Positions 16,404 to 25,513 of a DNA stretch of 45,041 nucleotides are shown piece by piece. Numbering within the stretch: the first letter of the stretch is position 1; every line of letters begins with the position of its first letter. The DNA is from Actinomycetota bacterium (GTDB lineage Bacteria; Actinomycetota; Actinomycetes; Nanopelagicales; Nanopelagicaceae): the NCBI GenBank assembly GCA_009924185.1, contig RFSC01000001.1:1-45041 (forward strand), in the 5' to 3' direction. A program made the translations under genes and the position numbers. Under the pieces are notes generated by a model, which was not told where the DNA came from, made no database searches, and saw only the letters and a list, made by a program, of their open reading frames with translations.

Positions 16404-17945
16404 CTACGCCAGTTGTGCAAAACTTTCCAAGGCTGCCATCGCTGCATTATGACCAGCTATGCCAGAAACCCCGCCACCACGAACCGCTCCTGAGCCTGCG
16501 ATAAAAATTCGCTTTGAATTTGTCTCCACTCCCCATTTGCGTAAGTCGCCCTCGTCTTTCCATGGAAACTGCAAATCGCCATGAAAGATGTTGCCTCTGG
16601 GTAAGCCCAACGCCTGCTCCAGTTCTTGTGGGCTCTTAGCCTCGATACATGGATTGCCATCTGCATCATCTGCCAAATAGCTTTGAATTGGTCGCTCTAA
16701 GTATTCATTTAGCGAATCCAAAACCCGCTGAACCGCAATCTCTTTGGTGGCATCGTGATCTTCATCAAATAGAGAGGCAGGCAAGTGCAAAGCGAACAGA
16801 GTTAAGGTGTGAAAACCTGCTTTGGTAAGTGACTCATCCATTATTGATGGGTCGGTAATTGTGTGGCAATACATCTCAGCTGGAATTTCATCCGGCACCT
16901 TGCCTTGCAAGGCCTGTTCGTATGCCCTTTCTAATTGATGAAAGCTTTCATTAATTCTGAAGGTGCCAGCAAACGCCTTTTTTGGATCCATTCCGCTCTT
17001 TAATTTCGGCAACTCCTTCAAAACCATATTTATCTTTAGTTGGGATCCATCGAGTAGATCAGGAGCGGGAACTCCAGCGATTTTCTCCAGCACCTTCGGC
17101 GCACAATTTGCGAGCAGTACTTGCCCAGTAAAACTCTCTCCTGCTTTAGTTTTAATCTCTACAGAATCAGCGGTTTCAATGACTGAGAGGACCTCGGTTT
17201 CGGTCTTAATTAAGACACCTAGCTCTTCACACCGCCTCTTTAGCTCAGCAACTAGAGCCCCCATGCCTCCTTTTGGAACCTTCCACTCTCCAGTTCCATT
17301 TCCAACTAAATGATAAAGAAAACAAACATTTGCAGCATGGCTATCAGCGCTGGTAAAGGTTCCTATCAAGCCATCAGTTAAGACAATTCCCTTTACTAGA
17401 TCATCATAGAAATTATCGTGCAGGGTTTGACCTAAGGTGTTTTCAACTAACTCCACCCAAGTTAAAGGGTCAACGATTTCTTGCAACTGCGAGGCTGTAG
17501 GTAGCGGTTGCAAAAATGTTGGTGCCAAAACACCCGCAAACTCTTGAACCGCTCCATAAAAGTTGATCCATGCCTGCGCCTCATCTCCACTGCCGGTTAA
17601 TAGCTCCATCGATTCATGGCTTTCATGGTCAAAAACTCTGTTGATCAATAATCCCTGATCTTCTTCATCAAAGTAGGGAGCGTATGTTGAAACAGAGCGA
17701 CTTAAGCATTGGAAATTCAGTGATAAATCCTGGATTATTTGATCAGGAAGCAATGCCACTAAATAGGAATAGCGAGAAAGCTTGGCATCGATACCTTTAA
17801 AGGTAGAGATACTTGTTGTGGCTCCACCAACATAATCATTTTTCTCGAGGACTAGAACTTTCTTGCCAGCCAACGCTAAATAGCAGGCAGCTACCAAACC
17901 ATTATGACCGCTGCCAACAACCACCGCATCGTATTTCGGTTCCAT
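16404..17945 (-). CDS. FAD-dependent oxidoreductase of the phytoene desaturase/PYROXD2 family
   Basis: 513 residues. The dinucleotide-binding fold is at the N terminus (AVVVGSGHNGLVAACYLALAGKKVLVLEK), followed by VGGATTS. The C-terminal FAD loop is FIAGSGAVRGGGVSGIAGHNAAMAA. Length and the GSGHNGL start match PYROXD2-like proteins rather than true carotenoid desaturases, and no carotenoid gene is next to it. The substrate is unknown. ATG 17945 has AAGGAT about 8 nt upstream; the TTG before it is unlikely. It lies 14 nt after the MalY/PatB gene on the same strand. Confidence 0.78.
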   Translation of the reverse strand: MEPKYDAVVVGSGHNGLVAACYLALAGKKVLVLEKNDYVGGATTSISTFKGIDAKLSRYSYLVALLPDQIIQDLSLNFQCLSRSVSTYAPYFDEEDQGLLINRVFDHESHESMELLTGSGDEAQAWINFYGAVQEFAGVLAPTFLQPLPTASQLQEIVDPLTWVELVENTLGQTLHDNFYDDLVKGIVLTDGLIGTFTSADSHAANVCFLYHLVGNGTGEWKVPKGGMGALVAELKRRCEELGVLIKTETEVLSVIETADSVEIKTKAGESFTGQVLLANCAPKVLEKIAGVPAPDLLDGSQLKINMVLKELPKLKSGMDPKKAFAGTFRINESFHQLERAYEQALQGKVPDEIPAEMYCHTITDPSIMDESLTKAGFHTLTLFALHLPASLFDEDHDATKEIAVQRVLDSLNEYLERPIQSYLADDADGNPCIEAKSPQELEQALGLPRGNIFHGDLQFPWKDEGDLRKWGVETNSKRIFIAGSGAVRGGGVSGIAGHNAAMAALESFAQLA

Positions 17946-17959
17946 CAAATCTATCCTTA

Positions 17960-19108
17960 TTACAAGCTTTTTAGAATGCGGTTGAAAGCCTCTGAAATAA
18001 TCTCTGGACTGGTTCCAAAGTTGAGACGGGCAAAACTTGTATGTTTTGGACCATACATAACGCCACCATTTATCGCCAACTTGCCTCGTTCCAAAATCTG
18101 CTTTGTTGGATCATCACCTAATCCAAGATTTGAAAGATCCAACCAAGCCAGATAGCCAAAATCTGGAATCCGATAGCCGATTGCTGGTAATTGAGTGTCA
18201 ATCAAACCTCTGATTAGAGTGCGGTTTTCATTCAAAGTTGCAATAACGCCATCCAGCCATTCCAGCGAATCTCTAAAGGCAGCGGTGGCCGCAACCGCGC
18301 CAAAAAGAGAGGCGCGAAATGCTACTGAGATTGGCATGGAGTTAATCTTCTCCTTTAGCACTTGTGAACTAGTAATAATCAAGGCGCACTTCAACCCCGC
18401 GAGGTTAAACCCCTTGCTAGCGCTGGTAACAGCGATACCAACTTCCCGAGCAGCATCACTGACCGCTAAAAATGGAGTGAAGGAGTTAGGTTCATATGTG
18501 AGTGGACCGTGGATCTCATCACTGATTATCTTTACTTGATACTTAACGGCTAAATCTGCAAGTTTTGCCAAAATCTCTTTAGAGAAGATAACTCCGACTG
18601 GATTATGGGGATGACACAGAATGTGAACCTTTATTCCTTTTTGATACTCGCGCTCTACCGCATCTAAATCAAGAGAATAGTCGAGGTTGTTTTCCGCGAG
18701 TGGAACATCAACCAAAGTTGCTCTCACCTCAGCGACCCATCTCCACATGTTGTCGTAGACCGGAGAGTTAAGCATGACCCGATCGCCAGGATTTATGAGA
18801 GTGCGAATTACCTCGACCGTGCCCACGCCGACATCGGTTGCGATTCTCATCTGCGAGACATCGACATCCCAATTCCAGCGCTGTTTAGAAAACACTGCAA
18901 AGGCCTCGAACATCTCAGGAAATGGCCCTAGATATCCGGTGTCAGATCTTTCAATCATGTCTGTCAATGCCAGCTTTATTGGCTCGGCAATCGGAAAATC
19001 CATCTCTGCAACTGGAAGAGGCAGTACATCAGATGGGAATTGTCGCCACTTAACACTTTTTCTCTTGCGCAGATCTTGCAAAGACAGAGCATCAACTGAA
19101 TTGACCAT
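17960..19108 (-). CDS. MalY/PatB-type aminotransferase (probable cystathionine beta-lyase)
   Basis: 382 residues of fold-type I PLP enzyme. VKWRQFPSDVLPLPVAEMDFPIAEPI is the MalY/PatB signature start; HNPVGVIFSKEIL and ISDEIHGPL hold the cofactor Asp, and Lys232 in TSASKGFNLAGLKCALI is the Schiff-base lysine. Such enzymes cleave cystathionine or other beta C-S conjugates to pyruvate, ammonia and thiol. MalY of E. coli also inhibits MalT, and the gene here sits just downstream of an alpha-glucoside transport cluster on the same strand (50-nt gap), which may be coincidence. A plain aminotransferase activity is the alternative. Confidence 0.82.
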   Translation of the reverse strand: MVNSVDALSLQDLRKRKSVKWRQFPSDVLPLPVAEMDFPIAEPIKLALTDMIERSDTGYLGPFPEMFEAFAVFSKQRWNWDVDVSQMRIATDVGVGTVEVIRTLINPGDRVMLNSPVYDNMWRWVAEVRATLVDVPLAENNLDYSLDLDAVEREYQKGIKVHILCHPHNPVGVIFSKEILAKLADLAVKYQVKIISDEIHGPLTYEPNSFTPFLAVSDAAREVGIAVTSASKGFNLAGLKCALIITSSQVLKEKINSMPISVAFRASLFGAVAATAAFRDSLEWLDGVIATLNENRTLIRGLIDTQLPAIGYRIPDFGYLAWLDLSNLGLGDDPTKQILERGKLAINGGVMYGPKHTSFARLNFGTSPEIISEAFNRILKSL

Positions 19109-19158
19109 GACCAGCAGTATGCCACTTTAAGGCATTAACTTTAAGTAACTTAGACGGA

Positions 19159-20088
19159 TTATCCTTTAACAGAACCCGCCAATAATCCCCGCACAAAATA
19201 CCGTTGTAAGGCGAAGAAGACCGCAACCGGAACAAGGATAGATACAAATGCGCCAGCGGTTAGAAGCTCCCAATCCCCGCCTCGAGTTCCAGTCATCTCA
19301 GCCAATCTGACCATGAGAGGCGCAATCTCTCTTTTGCCGCCACCAAATGTCAATGCAACTAACAGATCATTCCAGACCCATAGGAATTGGAAAATGGCAA
19401 ATGATGCGATGGCTGGAATACTCAATGGCAAAACAATCTGTCGGAAAAGTTTGAAGTAATCCGCTCCATCAACGCGAGCAGCCTCTATTAGCTCGCGAGG
19501 CAATTGAGCGATGAAGTTATGAAGTAAGAAAATCGCTAATGGAAGACCGAACATTGTGTGCGCCAACCAGATTGGAATAAAGGTTCCGGTTATGCCAAAG
19601 CTTGGTATCACCGTTACGGAACCAATGTGTAATCCACCAGAAAACAGCTGCAGCAGTGGAATTAGTGACATCTGAAGTGGAATCACCTGCAAGGCAAAAA
19701 TTGAGAAAAATATGAAGTTGCGTCCCTTGAAGTCAAACCAGGCAATCGCATAAGCCGCGAAAATCGCGATAGTGATTGGGATGATTGTCGAGGGAACAAC
19801 TATGGCGAAGGTATTCAAGAAATACTGGCTTAAGGGTGGCGTAGCTCCCCTGCCCTCGAAAAGAACCCGTGAATAGTTCTCTAAGGTGAACTCTGGCTTA
19901 GTAATTGTTGTCCACCAGCCCGAGGTGTTTATGCCGGTACTCGGCCTAAAAGAAGTGACAAACAAACCAAAGGTAGGAATGGTCCAAAGAGTTGCTAACA
20001 AGATTGCAGCAAAACTTGCCCAAGGGCTCGATAAATGGGTCTTAACAGTTTCGATATCTCTTGCCTTGTTCCGCTTCAAAATCTTCAT
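19159..20088 (-). CDS. Sugar ABC transporter permease (MalG/AglG type)
   Basis: 309 residues, six predicted membrane helices, with the cytoplasmic EAA loop EAARVDGADYFKLFRQIVLPL that contacts the ATPase (around residues 200-220). An N-terminal cytoplasmic tail of about 28 residues is basic. It is the MalG-like partner of the upstream permease (TAATG overlap of one base) and belongs to the alpha-glucoside cluster. There is no ATP-binding subunit gene in the cluster; a shared MsiK-type ATPase elsewhere is likely. Confidence 0.86.
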   Translation of the reverse strand: MKILKRNKARDIETVKTHLSSPWASFAAILLATLWTIPTFGLFVTSFRPSTGINTSGWWTTITKPEFTLENYSRVLFEGRGATPPLSQYFLNTFAIVVPSTIIPITIAIFAAYAIAWFDFKGRNFIFFSIFALQVIPLQMSLIPLLQLFSGGLHIGSVTVIPSFGITGTFIPIWLAHTMFGLPLAIFLLHNFIAQLPRELIEAARVDGADYFKLFRQIVLPLSIPAIASFAIFQFLWVWNDLLVALTFGGGKREIAPLMVRLAEMTGTRGGDWELLTAGAFVSILVPVAVFFALQRYFVRGLLAGSVKG

Positions 20089-21095
20089 TATCGCTCCGCT
20101 CTTTCTCTACGCAGATGGATAACGTTGTAAATCACCAGTGGCAAGATGCCGATAAACAAAATAATCGCCAGCGCGCTTCCGGTTCCATAATTTAGCGCCC
20201 TAAACGACTGGTTATACATCTCATTGGCGATAACACTGGTTTTGAAGTTGCCGCCAGTCATAGTTCGAATGATGTCGAATACCTTTAGTGCGCCAATAGT
20301 TATGGTGCTCAAAACAACGATGATGGTGCCTCGAATCATGGGCACAGTGACTTTGCTAAAGCGCTTCCAGCCACTGGCTCCGTCAAGCATTGAGGCTTCT
20401 AATATTTCATCAGGAATTGCCTTTATTGCAGCGGACAGAACCACCATTGCAAAACCAGTTTGAATCCAAACAAAGACAATGATGAGCAGGAAGGTATTGA
20501 GCGGGGAGGTCAAGATCCAGTTAGTGGGAACAAAACCTAACCACTCCGCAATCTGGCTAAGTAACCCAATTTCTGCCACCCGATCATTGGGTTGAAATTG
20601 ATAGACGAACTTCCAGATGATTCCTGCACCCACAAATGAAATAGCCATCGGCATAAATATCAGCGATTTCACTAGCCCGGGACGGCGCATTCGATCAGTT
20701 AAAACCGCAATCGTTAAACCAAAACCAGTAGATGCCAAAGGCGCTACAACCATCCAGATTCCGGTATTTTTCAAAACCTCTAAGATTTCAGGTTGTGTAA
20801 AGGCCCATTGGTAATTCTCCCACCCTACAAAATTCTCTCCTCTAGCGTCACGAAATGAGAGGTAAAGAGTTCTAAATGCTGGGCCGATTAAACCAATGAA
20901 CAAAAAGATTAATGCCGGCGTTAGGAATATTAGGTACTTAACATACCGTTGAATTTTCTCAGAGGTGCGCTCGGCGAGCCAGAATGCAGCGGCGACAAGT
21001 AAGGCAAAGACAAGAACAGTTAAAACCAGGCCAATCAACTTTGAAAATGCTTGCTCGAGTTGGGTTTGCCGCGCTGCTATTTCAAGCATTCCCAC
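20088..21095 (-). CDS. Sugar ABC transporter permease (MalF/AglF type)
   Basis: 335 residues. An extra N-terminal helix (LIGLVLTVLVFALLVAAAFWLAE, about 20-43) precedes the usual six: LIFLTPALIFLFIGLIGPAFRTLYLSF starts the canonical part. The EAA loop is EASMLDGASGWKRFSKVTVPM. It forms the membrane channel with the downstream MalG-type permease. It lies 169 bp after the binding-protein gene, and that gap contains a strong hairpin that probably lowers permease expression relative to the binding protein. Confidence 0.86.
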   Translation of the reverse strand: MGMLEIAARQTQLEQAFSKLIGLVLTVLVFALLVAAAFWLAERTSEKIQRYVKYLIFLTPALIFLFIGLIGPAFRTLYLSFRDARGENFVGWENYQWAFTQPEILEVLKNTGIWMVVAPLASTGFGLTIAVLTDRMRRPGLVKSLIFMPMAISFVGAGIIWKFVYQFQPNDRVAEIGLLSQIAEWLGFVPTNWILTSPLNTFLLIIVFVWIQTGFAMVVLSAAIKAIPDEILEASMLDGASGWKRFSKVTVPMIRGTIIVVLSTITIGALKVFDIIRTMTGGNFKTSVIANEMYNQSFRALNYGTGSALAIILFIGILPLVIYNVIHLRRERAER

Positions 21096-21190
21096 TCCTT
21101 CTTTAACTCCACTTTATTAAGTTCCACTCTGCAAATTTTTTCAAAATTTCTTTAACCCCAAGAATCTCTCTGGGAGAAATCTACTTTGCA

Positions 21191-21224
21191 AAAGAGGTGC
21201 GGTGTAAAAACACCGCACCTCTTT
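21191..21224 (-). terminator. Strong intercistronic hairpin between binding-protein and permease genes
   Basis: A perfect 15-bp stem (21191-21205 with 21210-21224, AAAGAGGTGCGGTGT and its complement) with a 4-nt loop. Read on the minus strand it is followed by TTTTGC after the stem's own Ts. It can act as a partial terminator or as a 3' stabiliser of the binding-protein mRNA. A second seven-pair hairpin (21236-21255) stands immediately before it, right after the binding-protein stop codon. Confidence 0.75.
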
Positions 21225-21264
21225 CTAAGCTAGCTAATCAACTTCTTGGTTGATTCTCTAATCT

Positions 21265-22617
21265 TTAGGACTTCGGCCATGACTTCTCGATTGCATCGAG
21301 AACAGCCTTGTCGGACTTATTCTCAGCAACCCAAGCGGTCATTTCCTTCCAGAATGAACCAGCACCAACTGCAGCTGGCATCGCATCTGAGCCATCAAAA
21401 CGGAATGTTGTTGCACTCTTTAGAATTTCAACAGCATTCTTGTTTACAGGATCAGCAACATTTGCAACATCAAGACCCTTGTTAGCTGAGAACCAGCCAC
21501 CAAGTGCAGCCTTCTTGTTGTTCCACTCTGGAGATGTGAGGTATAGCTGTACAGCCTTTACCTCTCCACGATCAGCGAATGCGCCAACGAACTCGCCGCC
21601 ACCTAGGGCAGGACGCTGGTCAGCTGTTACACCTGGGAAGTAGAAGGTGGTAATTCCGCCCTCTACATCAGTGTCTTCTGGGGTAACAATCGTGGCGTTG
21701 TAGTCAGCGGCAAGAATTCCGCCAATGAATGAGGCTTGACGGTGCATTGCGCATGATCCGTCAACAAGTCCAGCTCCACCTTCTTGGAAGGTTGTTGTAG
21801 CAATAGCTGAAACATTACCTACATACTTTGGATTCTTTAGAATCTTTCCTGCTTCCTTCAATACTGCTGCAACCTTTGGATCATTGAATGGAATGGTGTG
21901 ATTTACCCATGCATCATAGGTAGCTGCATCGTTAACACGAAGCATCAAATCTTCCATCCAGTCAGTTCCAACCCAACCTGTTGCATCGCCAGAGCCGAAA
22001 CCGACGCACCATGGCTGAACTTTGCCTTCAGATGCAATCTTGTCGGAAAGGGCTAGTAGCTCGCTCCAAGTTGTTGGAATTGTCCAACCGTTGTCAGCAA
22101 AAGTCTTTGGTGAGTACCAAACGAATGACTTAACGTTTGCACCTAGTGGCGCGGCATAGAAGGTTCCATCAACGGTTCCGTATGCCTTCCAATCTGCGCC
22201 GTAATATTCATCAGCAGCTGCAGATACTTCATCAGAAGCAGCAACCATCTTTCCGGTTGCCACCATTGCCTTTAGTAAACCTGGCTGTGGGAATACAGCT
22301 AGATCAGGTGCGGTACCGCCTTCAACACGGACTGGAAGTTGAGCTTCAAACTCTGCAGTTCCATTCCAGTTGATGGTAATTCCGGTGCACTCTTCAAACT
22401 CAGCAAAAGATTCCTGATAAATCTCTGCCTCTGGGCTGCGGATTGAAGAATAAATTTCAACCTCAGTTCCCTCATGTCCCTGATATGCCTCATACGCATC
22501 GCAGTTAGCTCCACCAGCAGAGTCATCTGAACTTGAACATCCGCTAAGAATTAGAGTCAACGCAGCAAAGGCTGATGTCGCCAAAACAAATCGACGACGC
22601 CGCAAAGTTGCGGTCAT
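21265..22617 (-). CDS. Extracellular sugar-binding lipoprotein of an ABC transporter (alpha-glucoside type)
   Basis: 450 residues. Signal peptide with basic start (RRRR), hydrophobic core and lipobox LSGC with Cys27 as the lipidated residue. The mature part is a type 1 solute-binding protein: VEIYSSIRSPEAEIYQESFAEFEECTGI, FEAQLPVRVEGGTAPDLAVFPQPG, and the WCVGFGSGDATGW segment. The binding of di- or oligosaccharides such as maltose, trehalose or sucrose is inferred from the adjacent alpha-glucosidase and permeases; the order resembles aglEFG clusters. It has its own leader with a palindrome overlapping the Shine-Dalgarno. Confidence 0.88.
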   Translation of the reverse strand: MTATLRRRRFVLATSAFAALTLILSGCSSSDDSAGGANCDAYEAYQGHEGTEVEIYSSIRSPEAEIYQESFAEFEECTGITINWNGTAEFEAQLPVRVEGGTAPDLAVFPQPGLLKAMVATGKMVAASDEVSAAADEYYGADWKAYGTVDGTFYAAPLGANVKSFVWYSPKTFADNGWTIPTTWSELLALSDKIASEGKVQPWCVGFGSGDATGWVGTDWMEDLMLRVNDAATYDAWVNHTIPFNDPKVAAVLKEAGKILKNPKYVGNVSAIATTTFQEGGAGLVDGSCAMHRQASFIGGILAADYNATIVTPEDTDVEGGITTFYFPGVTADQRPALGGGEFVGAFADRGEVKAVQLYLTSPEWNNKKAALGGWFSANKGLDVANVADPVNKNAVEILKSATTFRFDGSDAMPAAVGAGSFWKEMTAWVAENKSDKAVLDAIEKSWPKS

Positions 22618-22627
22618 ATAGTTTTCC

Positions 22628-22639
22628 CCTTTCGAAAGG
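22628..22639. promoter_or_regulatory. 12-nt palindrome CCTTTCGAAAGG overlapping the binding-protein ribosome binding site
   Basis: A perfect palindrome whose minus-strand half AAAGG is the start of the Shine-Dalgarno GAAAGGGG for the binding-protein gene. It could be an operator or could fold to mask the ribosome binding site. Function is not shown. Confidence 0.45.
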
Positions 22640-22644
22640 ACTAT

Positions 22645-22668
22645 AAAAATCCCCAGATCGCTCTGAGG
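22645..22668 (-). terminator. Terminator-like hairpin in the leader of the binding-protein gene
   Basis: On the minus strand CCTCAGA-GCGA-TCTGGGG forms a seven-pair stem (one G-U) closed by a GNRA-type tetraloop, then ATTTTTAT. It sits about 30 nt before the binding-protein start and after the glucosidase gene, so it may be an attenuator or the processed 3' end of the upstream transcript. A 16-nt G/C hairpin (GGGCAA/TTGCCC, 22702-22717) stands further upstream. Confidence 0.5.
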
Positions 22669-22724
22669 AATCCCGCACAGTCTTCTCCCAGCCCGGGGTT
22701 AGGGCAAGGGCTTGCCCATGTAAA

Positions 22725-22767
22725 AAAACTGCAAATGACTAACAGTTTGGTTAACTAAAAACGTTTT
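22725..22767. promoter_or_regulatory. Candidate regulator-binding region of the binding-protein gene
   Basis: Two elements: the 17-nt box AAAACTGCAAATGACTA (22725-22741), which recurs with one mismatch upstream of the LacI gene at 25567-25583, and the perfect palindrome AAAACGTTTT (22758-22767) with the central CpG typical of LacI-family operators. It lies 110-150 nt before the binding-protein start. Confidence 0.5.
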
Positions 22768-22787
22768 CAGCGAGCTAAAAGGGCCCC

Positions 22788-24467
22788 CTACTTGAGCCGC
22801 TTAACCCAGGTTGTGCTGTGTGGAGGCAGCTGCAGGGTCCCTTCCCCGGACCTGCCCAACTGCTCCTGGGGGGCTGAGCAGATCATGACCTCGAAAGAAT
22901 CAAAAGTCTCTGGAAGGGAGACTTGAAGCTCCTCTCCAGATGTATTGGAATAAATCGCGTACTCACTTCCTCGACTAAATCCAATAACTTCATTGCTGCG
23001 AATCAGCCAGTTGAAATTTGAATCGGCAAAGAGTTTTCTTAGTTGGAGAGATTTTTGATAAAGTCGCAAAAATGAGAGGCGGTTTTCTTCATTAAGCATT
23101 TTTTGCGCTTCAACTGATTTATCAATCCAATTAGCTGGGATTGGTAACCATGGCTTCCCAGAGGTGAATCCAAAATTATTTTGCTCGGAGTTCCAAGGTA
23201 GAGGAACTCTTGCACCATCTCTTCCTTTATCTACCCCTTTAGTTCTAAAGAAAACAGGATCTTGTCGATCAGCATCTGATAACGGTGCATCTGGCAGCCC
23301 TAACTCCTCACCTTGGAAAACATAAACCCCACCAGGTAGGGCATGAGTCAAAAGTGCAATGGCGCGTGCCTTCTTTTCTCCCAACTCTCCCCCACCCATC
23401 CGGGAAACCAATCGAGGTGAGTCATGATTGGAAAGCACCCAGGTAGGCGGCGCTGAAACTGCAGCAACCTCTTGCAAAGTTTTCTCTACAGCATTGGCCA
23501 AGAACTTCGCATCCCATTCGGCAATCAAAAAATCAAAGTTGAAAATCTGGTGTAGTTCATCTGGTCTTACATAAAGCGTTGCTCTAGAACTGGGATGAAC
23601 CCAAGCCTCTGCAACACTCATCCGATCCCCGGGATAAGAGTCAAAAATCTTGCGCCAATTGCGATAAATCTCATGGACACCATCGCGATCAAAAAACGGC
23701 ACATCAGAGAGCAGTGATTCTCTTTGCTCTCGTGGCATATCACTAACATCGAGTCGCAAAGCACGGGTTAGGCCTTCAGGATCTCGATGATCTTGCAATA
23801 TCTCATCTTTAACTAAGCCATGTGCCACATCAATCCGGAAACCATCTACCCCTTTATCGAGCCAGAATCGCAAAGTTTCCTCAAAATCTTTATGTACTTC
23901 CTCATTGGTCCAATTTAGATCCGCTTGGGTTGAATCAAATAAATGTAGATACCATTGACCAGGTTGCCCATCAGAATCTGTAACTCGACTCCAAGCTGGG
24001 CCTCCAAATATGGAACACCAATTATTTGGTGGAATCGCTCCATCCTCACCTCGTCCATCGAAGAAGTGAAAACGGGCCCGCTCTTTGGAGCCAGGTTCGG
24101 AATCTAGCGCTGCTTTAAACCAGATGTGTTCTGTAGAAAAATGATTGGGAACAATATCTACGATAACCCGTAATCCAACTTTATGTGCCTCTTCAATTAG
24201 TGAAACTGCATCTGACATATCTCCGAACCTTGGATCTACATCTCGTGGGTTTGAGACATCGTAACCACCATCTTTGTTTGGCGATGTGTAGAAAGGGCTC
24301 AACCAGATTGCGTCAACGCCCAGCTCTTTTAGATATGACAAACGGGAGATAACTCCAGGCAAATCCCCCTCACCATCTCCATTTAGATCTTGAAAAGATC
24401 TTGGGTAGATCTGATAAATCGCAGCTTCTTGCCACCACAGGCTCGCCTGTCCATTTTTCAAATACAT
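22788..24467 (-). CDS. GH13 alpha-glucosidase / oligo-1,6-glucosidase
   Basis: 559 residues. A (beta/alpha)8 GH13 enzyme: AIYQIYPRSFQDLNGDGEGDLPG at the start, DAIWLSPFYTSP, and DIVPNHFS (region I). The nucleophile is Asp213 in GFRIDVAHG, the acid/base Glu287 in VAEAW, and the transition-state stabiliser Asp349 in SNHDSPR. The QIYPRSF and DLNGDG motifs place it in the oligo-1,6-/alpha-glucosidase subgroup, cytoplasmic since no signal peptide is present. It hydrolyses sugars brought in by the neighbouring transporter. It starts 10 nt after the LacI gene without an obvious Shine-Dalgarno, so translation may be coupled. Confidence 0.9.
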   Translation of the reverse strand: MYLKNGQASLWWQEAAIYQIYPRSFQDLNGDGEGDLPGVISRLSYLKELGVDAIWLSPFYTSPNKDGGYDVSNPRDVDPRFGDMSDAVSLIEEAHKVGLRVIVDIVPNHFSTEHIWFKAALDSEPGSKERARFHFFDGRGEDGAIPPNNWCSIFGGPAWSRVTDSDGQPGQWYLHLFDSTQADLNWTNEEVHKDFEETLRFWLDKGVDGFRIDVAHGLVKDEILQDHRDPEGLTRALRLDVSDMPREQRESLLSDVPFFDRDGVHEIYRNWRKIFDSYPGDRMSVAEAWVHPSSRATLYVRPDELHQIFNFDFLIAEWDAKFLANAVEKTLQEVAAVSAPPTWVLSNHDSPRLVSRMGGGELGEKKARAIALLTHALPGGVYVFQGEELGLPDAPLSDADRQDPVFFRTKGVDKGRDGARVPLPWNSEQNNFGFTSGKPWLPIPANWIDKSVEAQKMLNEENRLSFLRLYQKSLQLRKLFADSNFNWLIRSNEVIGFSRGSEYAIYSNTSGEELQVSLPETFDSFEVMICSAPQEQLGRSGEGTLQLPPHSTTWVKRLK

Positions 24468-24477
24468 AATTAAGAAA

Positions 24478-25494
24478 TTAGCTTTCTAAACGCCGGGTTG
24501 AACTTCTAACAACCAATGTAGTTGGCAAAGTTAAGGAGTGAGATTCACTCTTGGGGGATTTCAACCGCTCCATAATCGACCAAGCCGCCATTTCACCCAT
24601 TAACTGAACTGGTTGTTCGATGGTTGTTAAATCTGAAAACTCCGCCATTTCATGGCCATCAAAACCAATTATTGAGATGTCATCCGGCACCTTTAGGCCA
24701 TTTCTACGAATTGCCTGTAGTGCTCCAAGTGCCATTTCATCAGATTGCGCAAAGATTGCTGTAGGTCGATCTGGGCGCGCCAACAAATCATCCATAGCTC
24801 TGCTAGCACCATGCATAGTGAAATCGCCATAAACCTCACGGGATGGTTTCCACTCCAGACCGCTTTCAGCTAAAACCTGCATGAAGCCATTTCTGCGATC
24901 CTGCGGAACGCTAAATCCAAAGGGGTCATCCGGACGCCCAGAGATCAAACCAATTTTTTTGTGACCAAGGTTTACCAAGTGCTGGGTTGCGGTTCTGGCT
25001 CCAGCGACATCATCAATTGCAACACTAGAACATTGAGCATGGTGCATTCCTACCAAGGCGATGGGAATACCTAATCCCAACATCGATTCAAACTCTTCTT
25101 CGGTTGGAGGCAAACTAATAACTACTAAAGCGTCTACACGTCCCTTTAACAATTGATGTTGAAATAACCTCTCCCTGCCCTTCATTTGAGAGAAGTTGTA
25201 AAGCAATAGATCAAGGCCAGCTTCACGTAATGCCTGTTCAGCGCCGTTAATGACCTGTGCAAAGTACCAACGGGAAATATATGGAGCTACAACTCCAACT
25301 GAGTTGGTGCGGCCAAAGATAGATTTTGCACTTGCTTGTGGGATTGCGTAATTTAATTTTTCTGCCGCATCCAAGATCTTGTTCCGGGTCTCTGGATTTA
25401 CATGATGTAGACCCCTTAAGGCACGAGAAACTGTTGCGATTGAAACCCCGGCTTCGGCCGCTACCTCTTTGATGCCAACTTTGCCGCTGTTCAT
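24478..25494 (-). CDS. LacI-family transcriptional regulator of the alpha-glucoside cluster
   Basis: 338 residues. The DNA-binding helix-turn-helix is VGIKEVAAEAGVSIATVSRALRG (residues 7-29) with the hinge helix around 48-60. A periplasmic-binding-protein-like sensor domain follows (VGVVAPYISRWYFAQVINGAEQAL; AIFAQSDEMALGALQAIRRNG; IIGFDGHEMAEF). As first gene of the cluster it probably represses its own operon and responds to an incoming sugar or its product. Candidate operators are at 22758-22767 and 25514-25525. Confidence 0.88.
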   Translation of the reverse strand: MNSGKVGIKEVAAEAGVSIATVSRALRGLHHVNPETRNKILDAAEKLNYAIPQASAKSIFGRTNSVGVVAPYISRWYFAQVINGAEQALREAGLDLLLYNFSQMKGRERLFQHQLLKGRVDALVVISLPPTEEEFESMLGLGIPIALVGMHHAQCSSVAIDDVAGARTATQHLVNLGHKKIGLISGRPDDPFGFSVPQDRRNGFMQVLAESGLEWKPSREVYGDFTMHGASRAMDDLLARPDRPTAIFAQSDEMALGALQAIRRNGLKVPDDISIIGFDGHEMAEFSDLTTIEQPVQLMGEMAAWSIMERLKSPKSESHSLTLPTTLVVRSSTRRLES

Positions 25495-25513
25495 CGCTCA
25501 CCCCCCATCCCTG

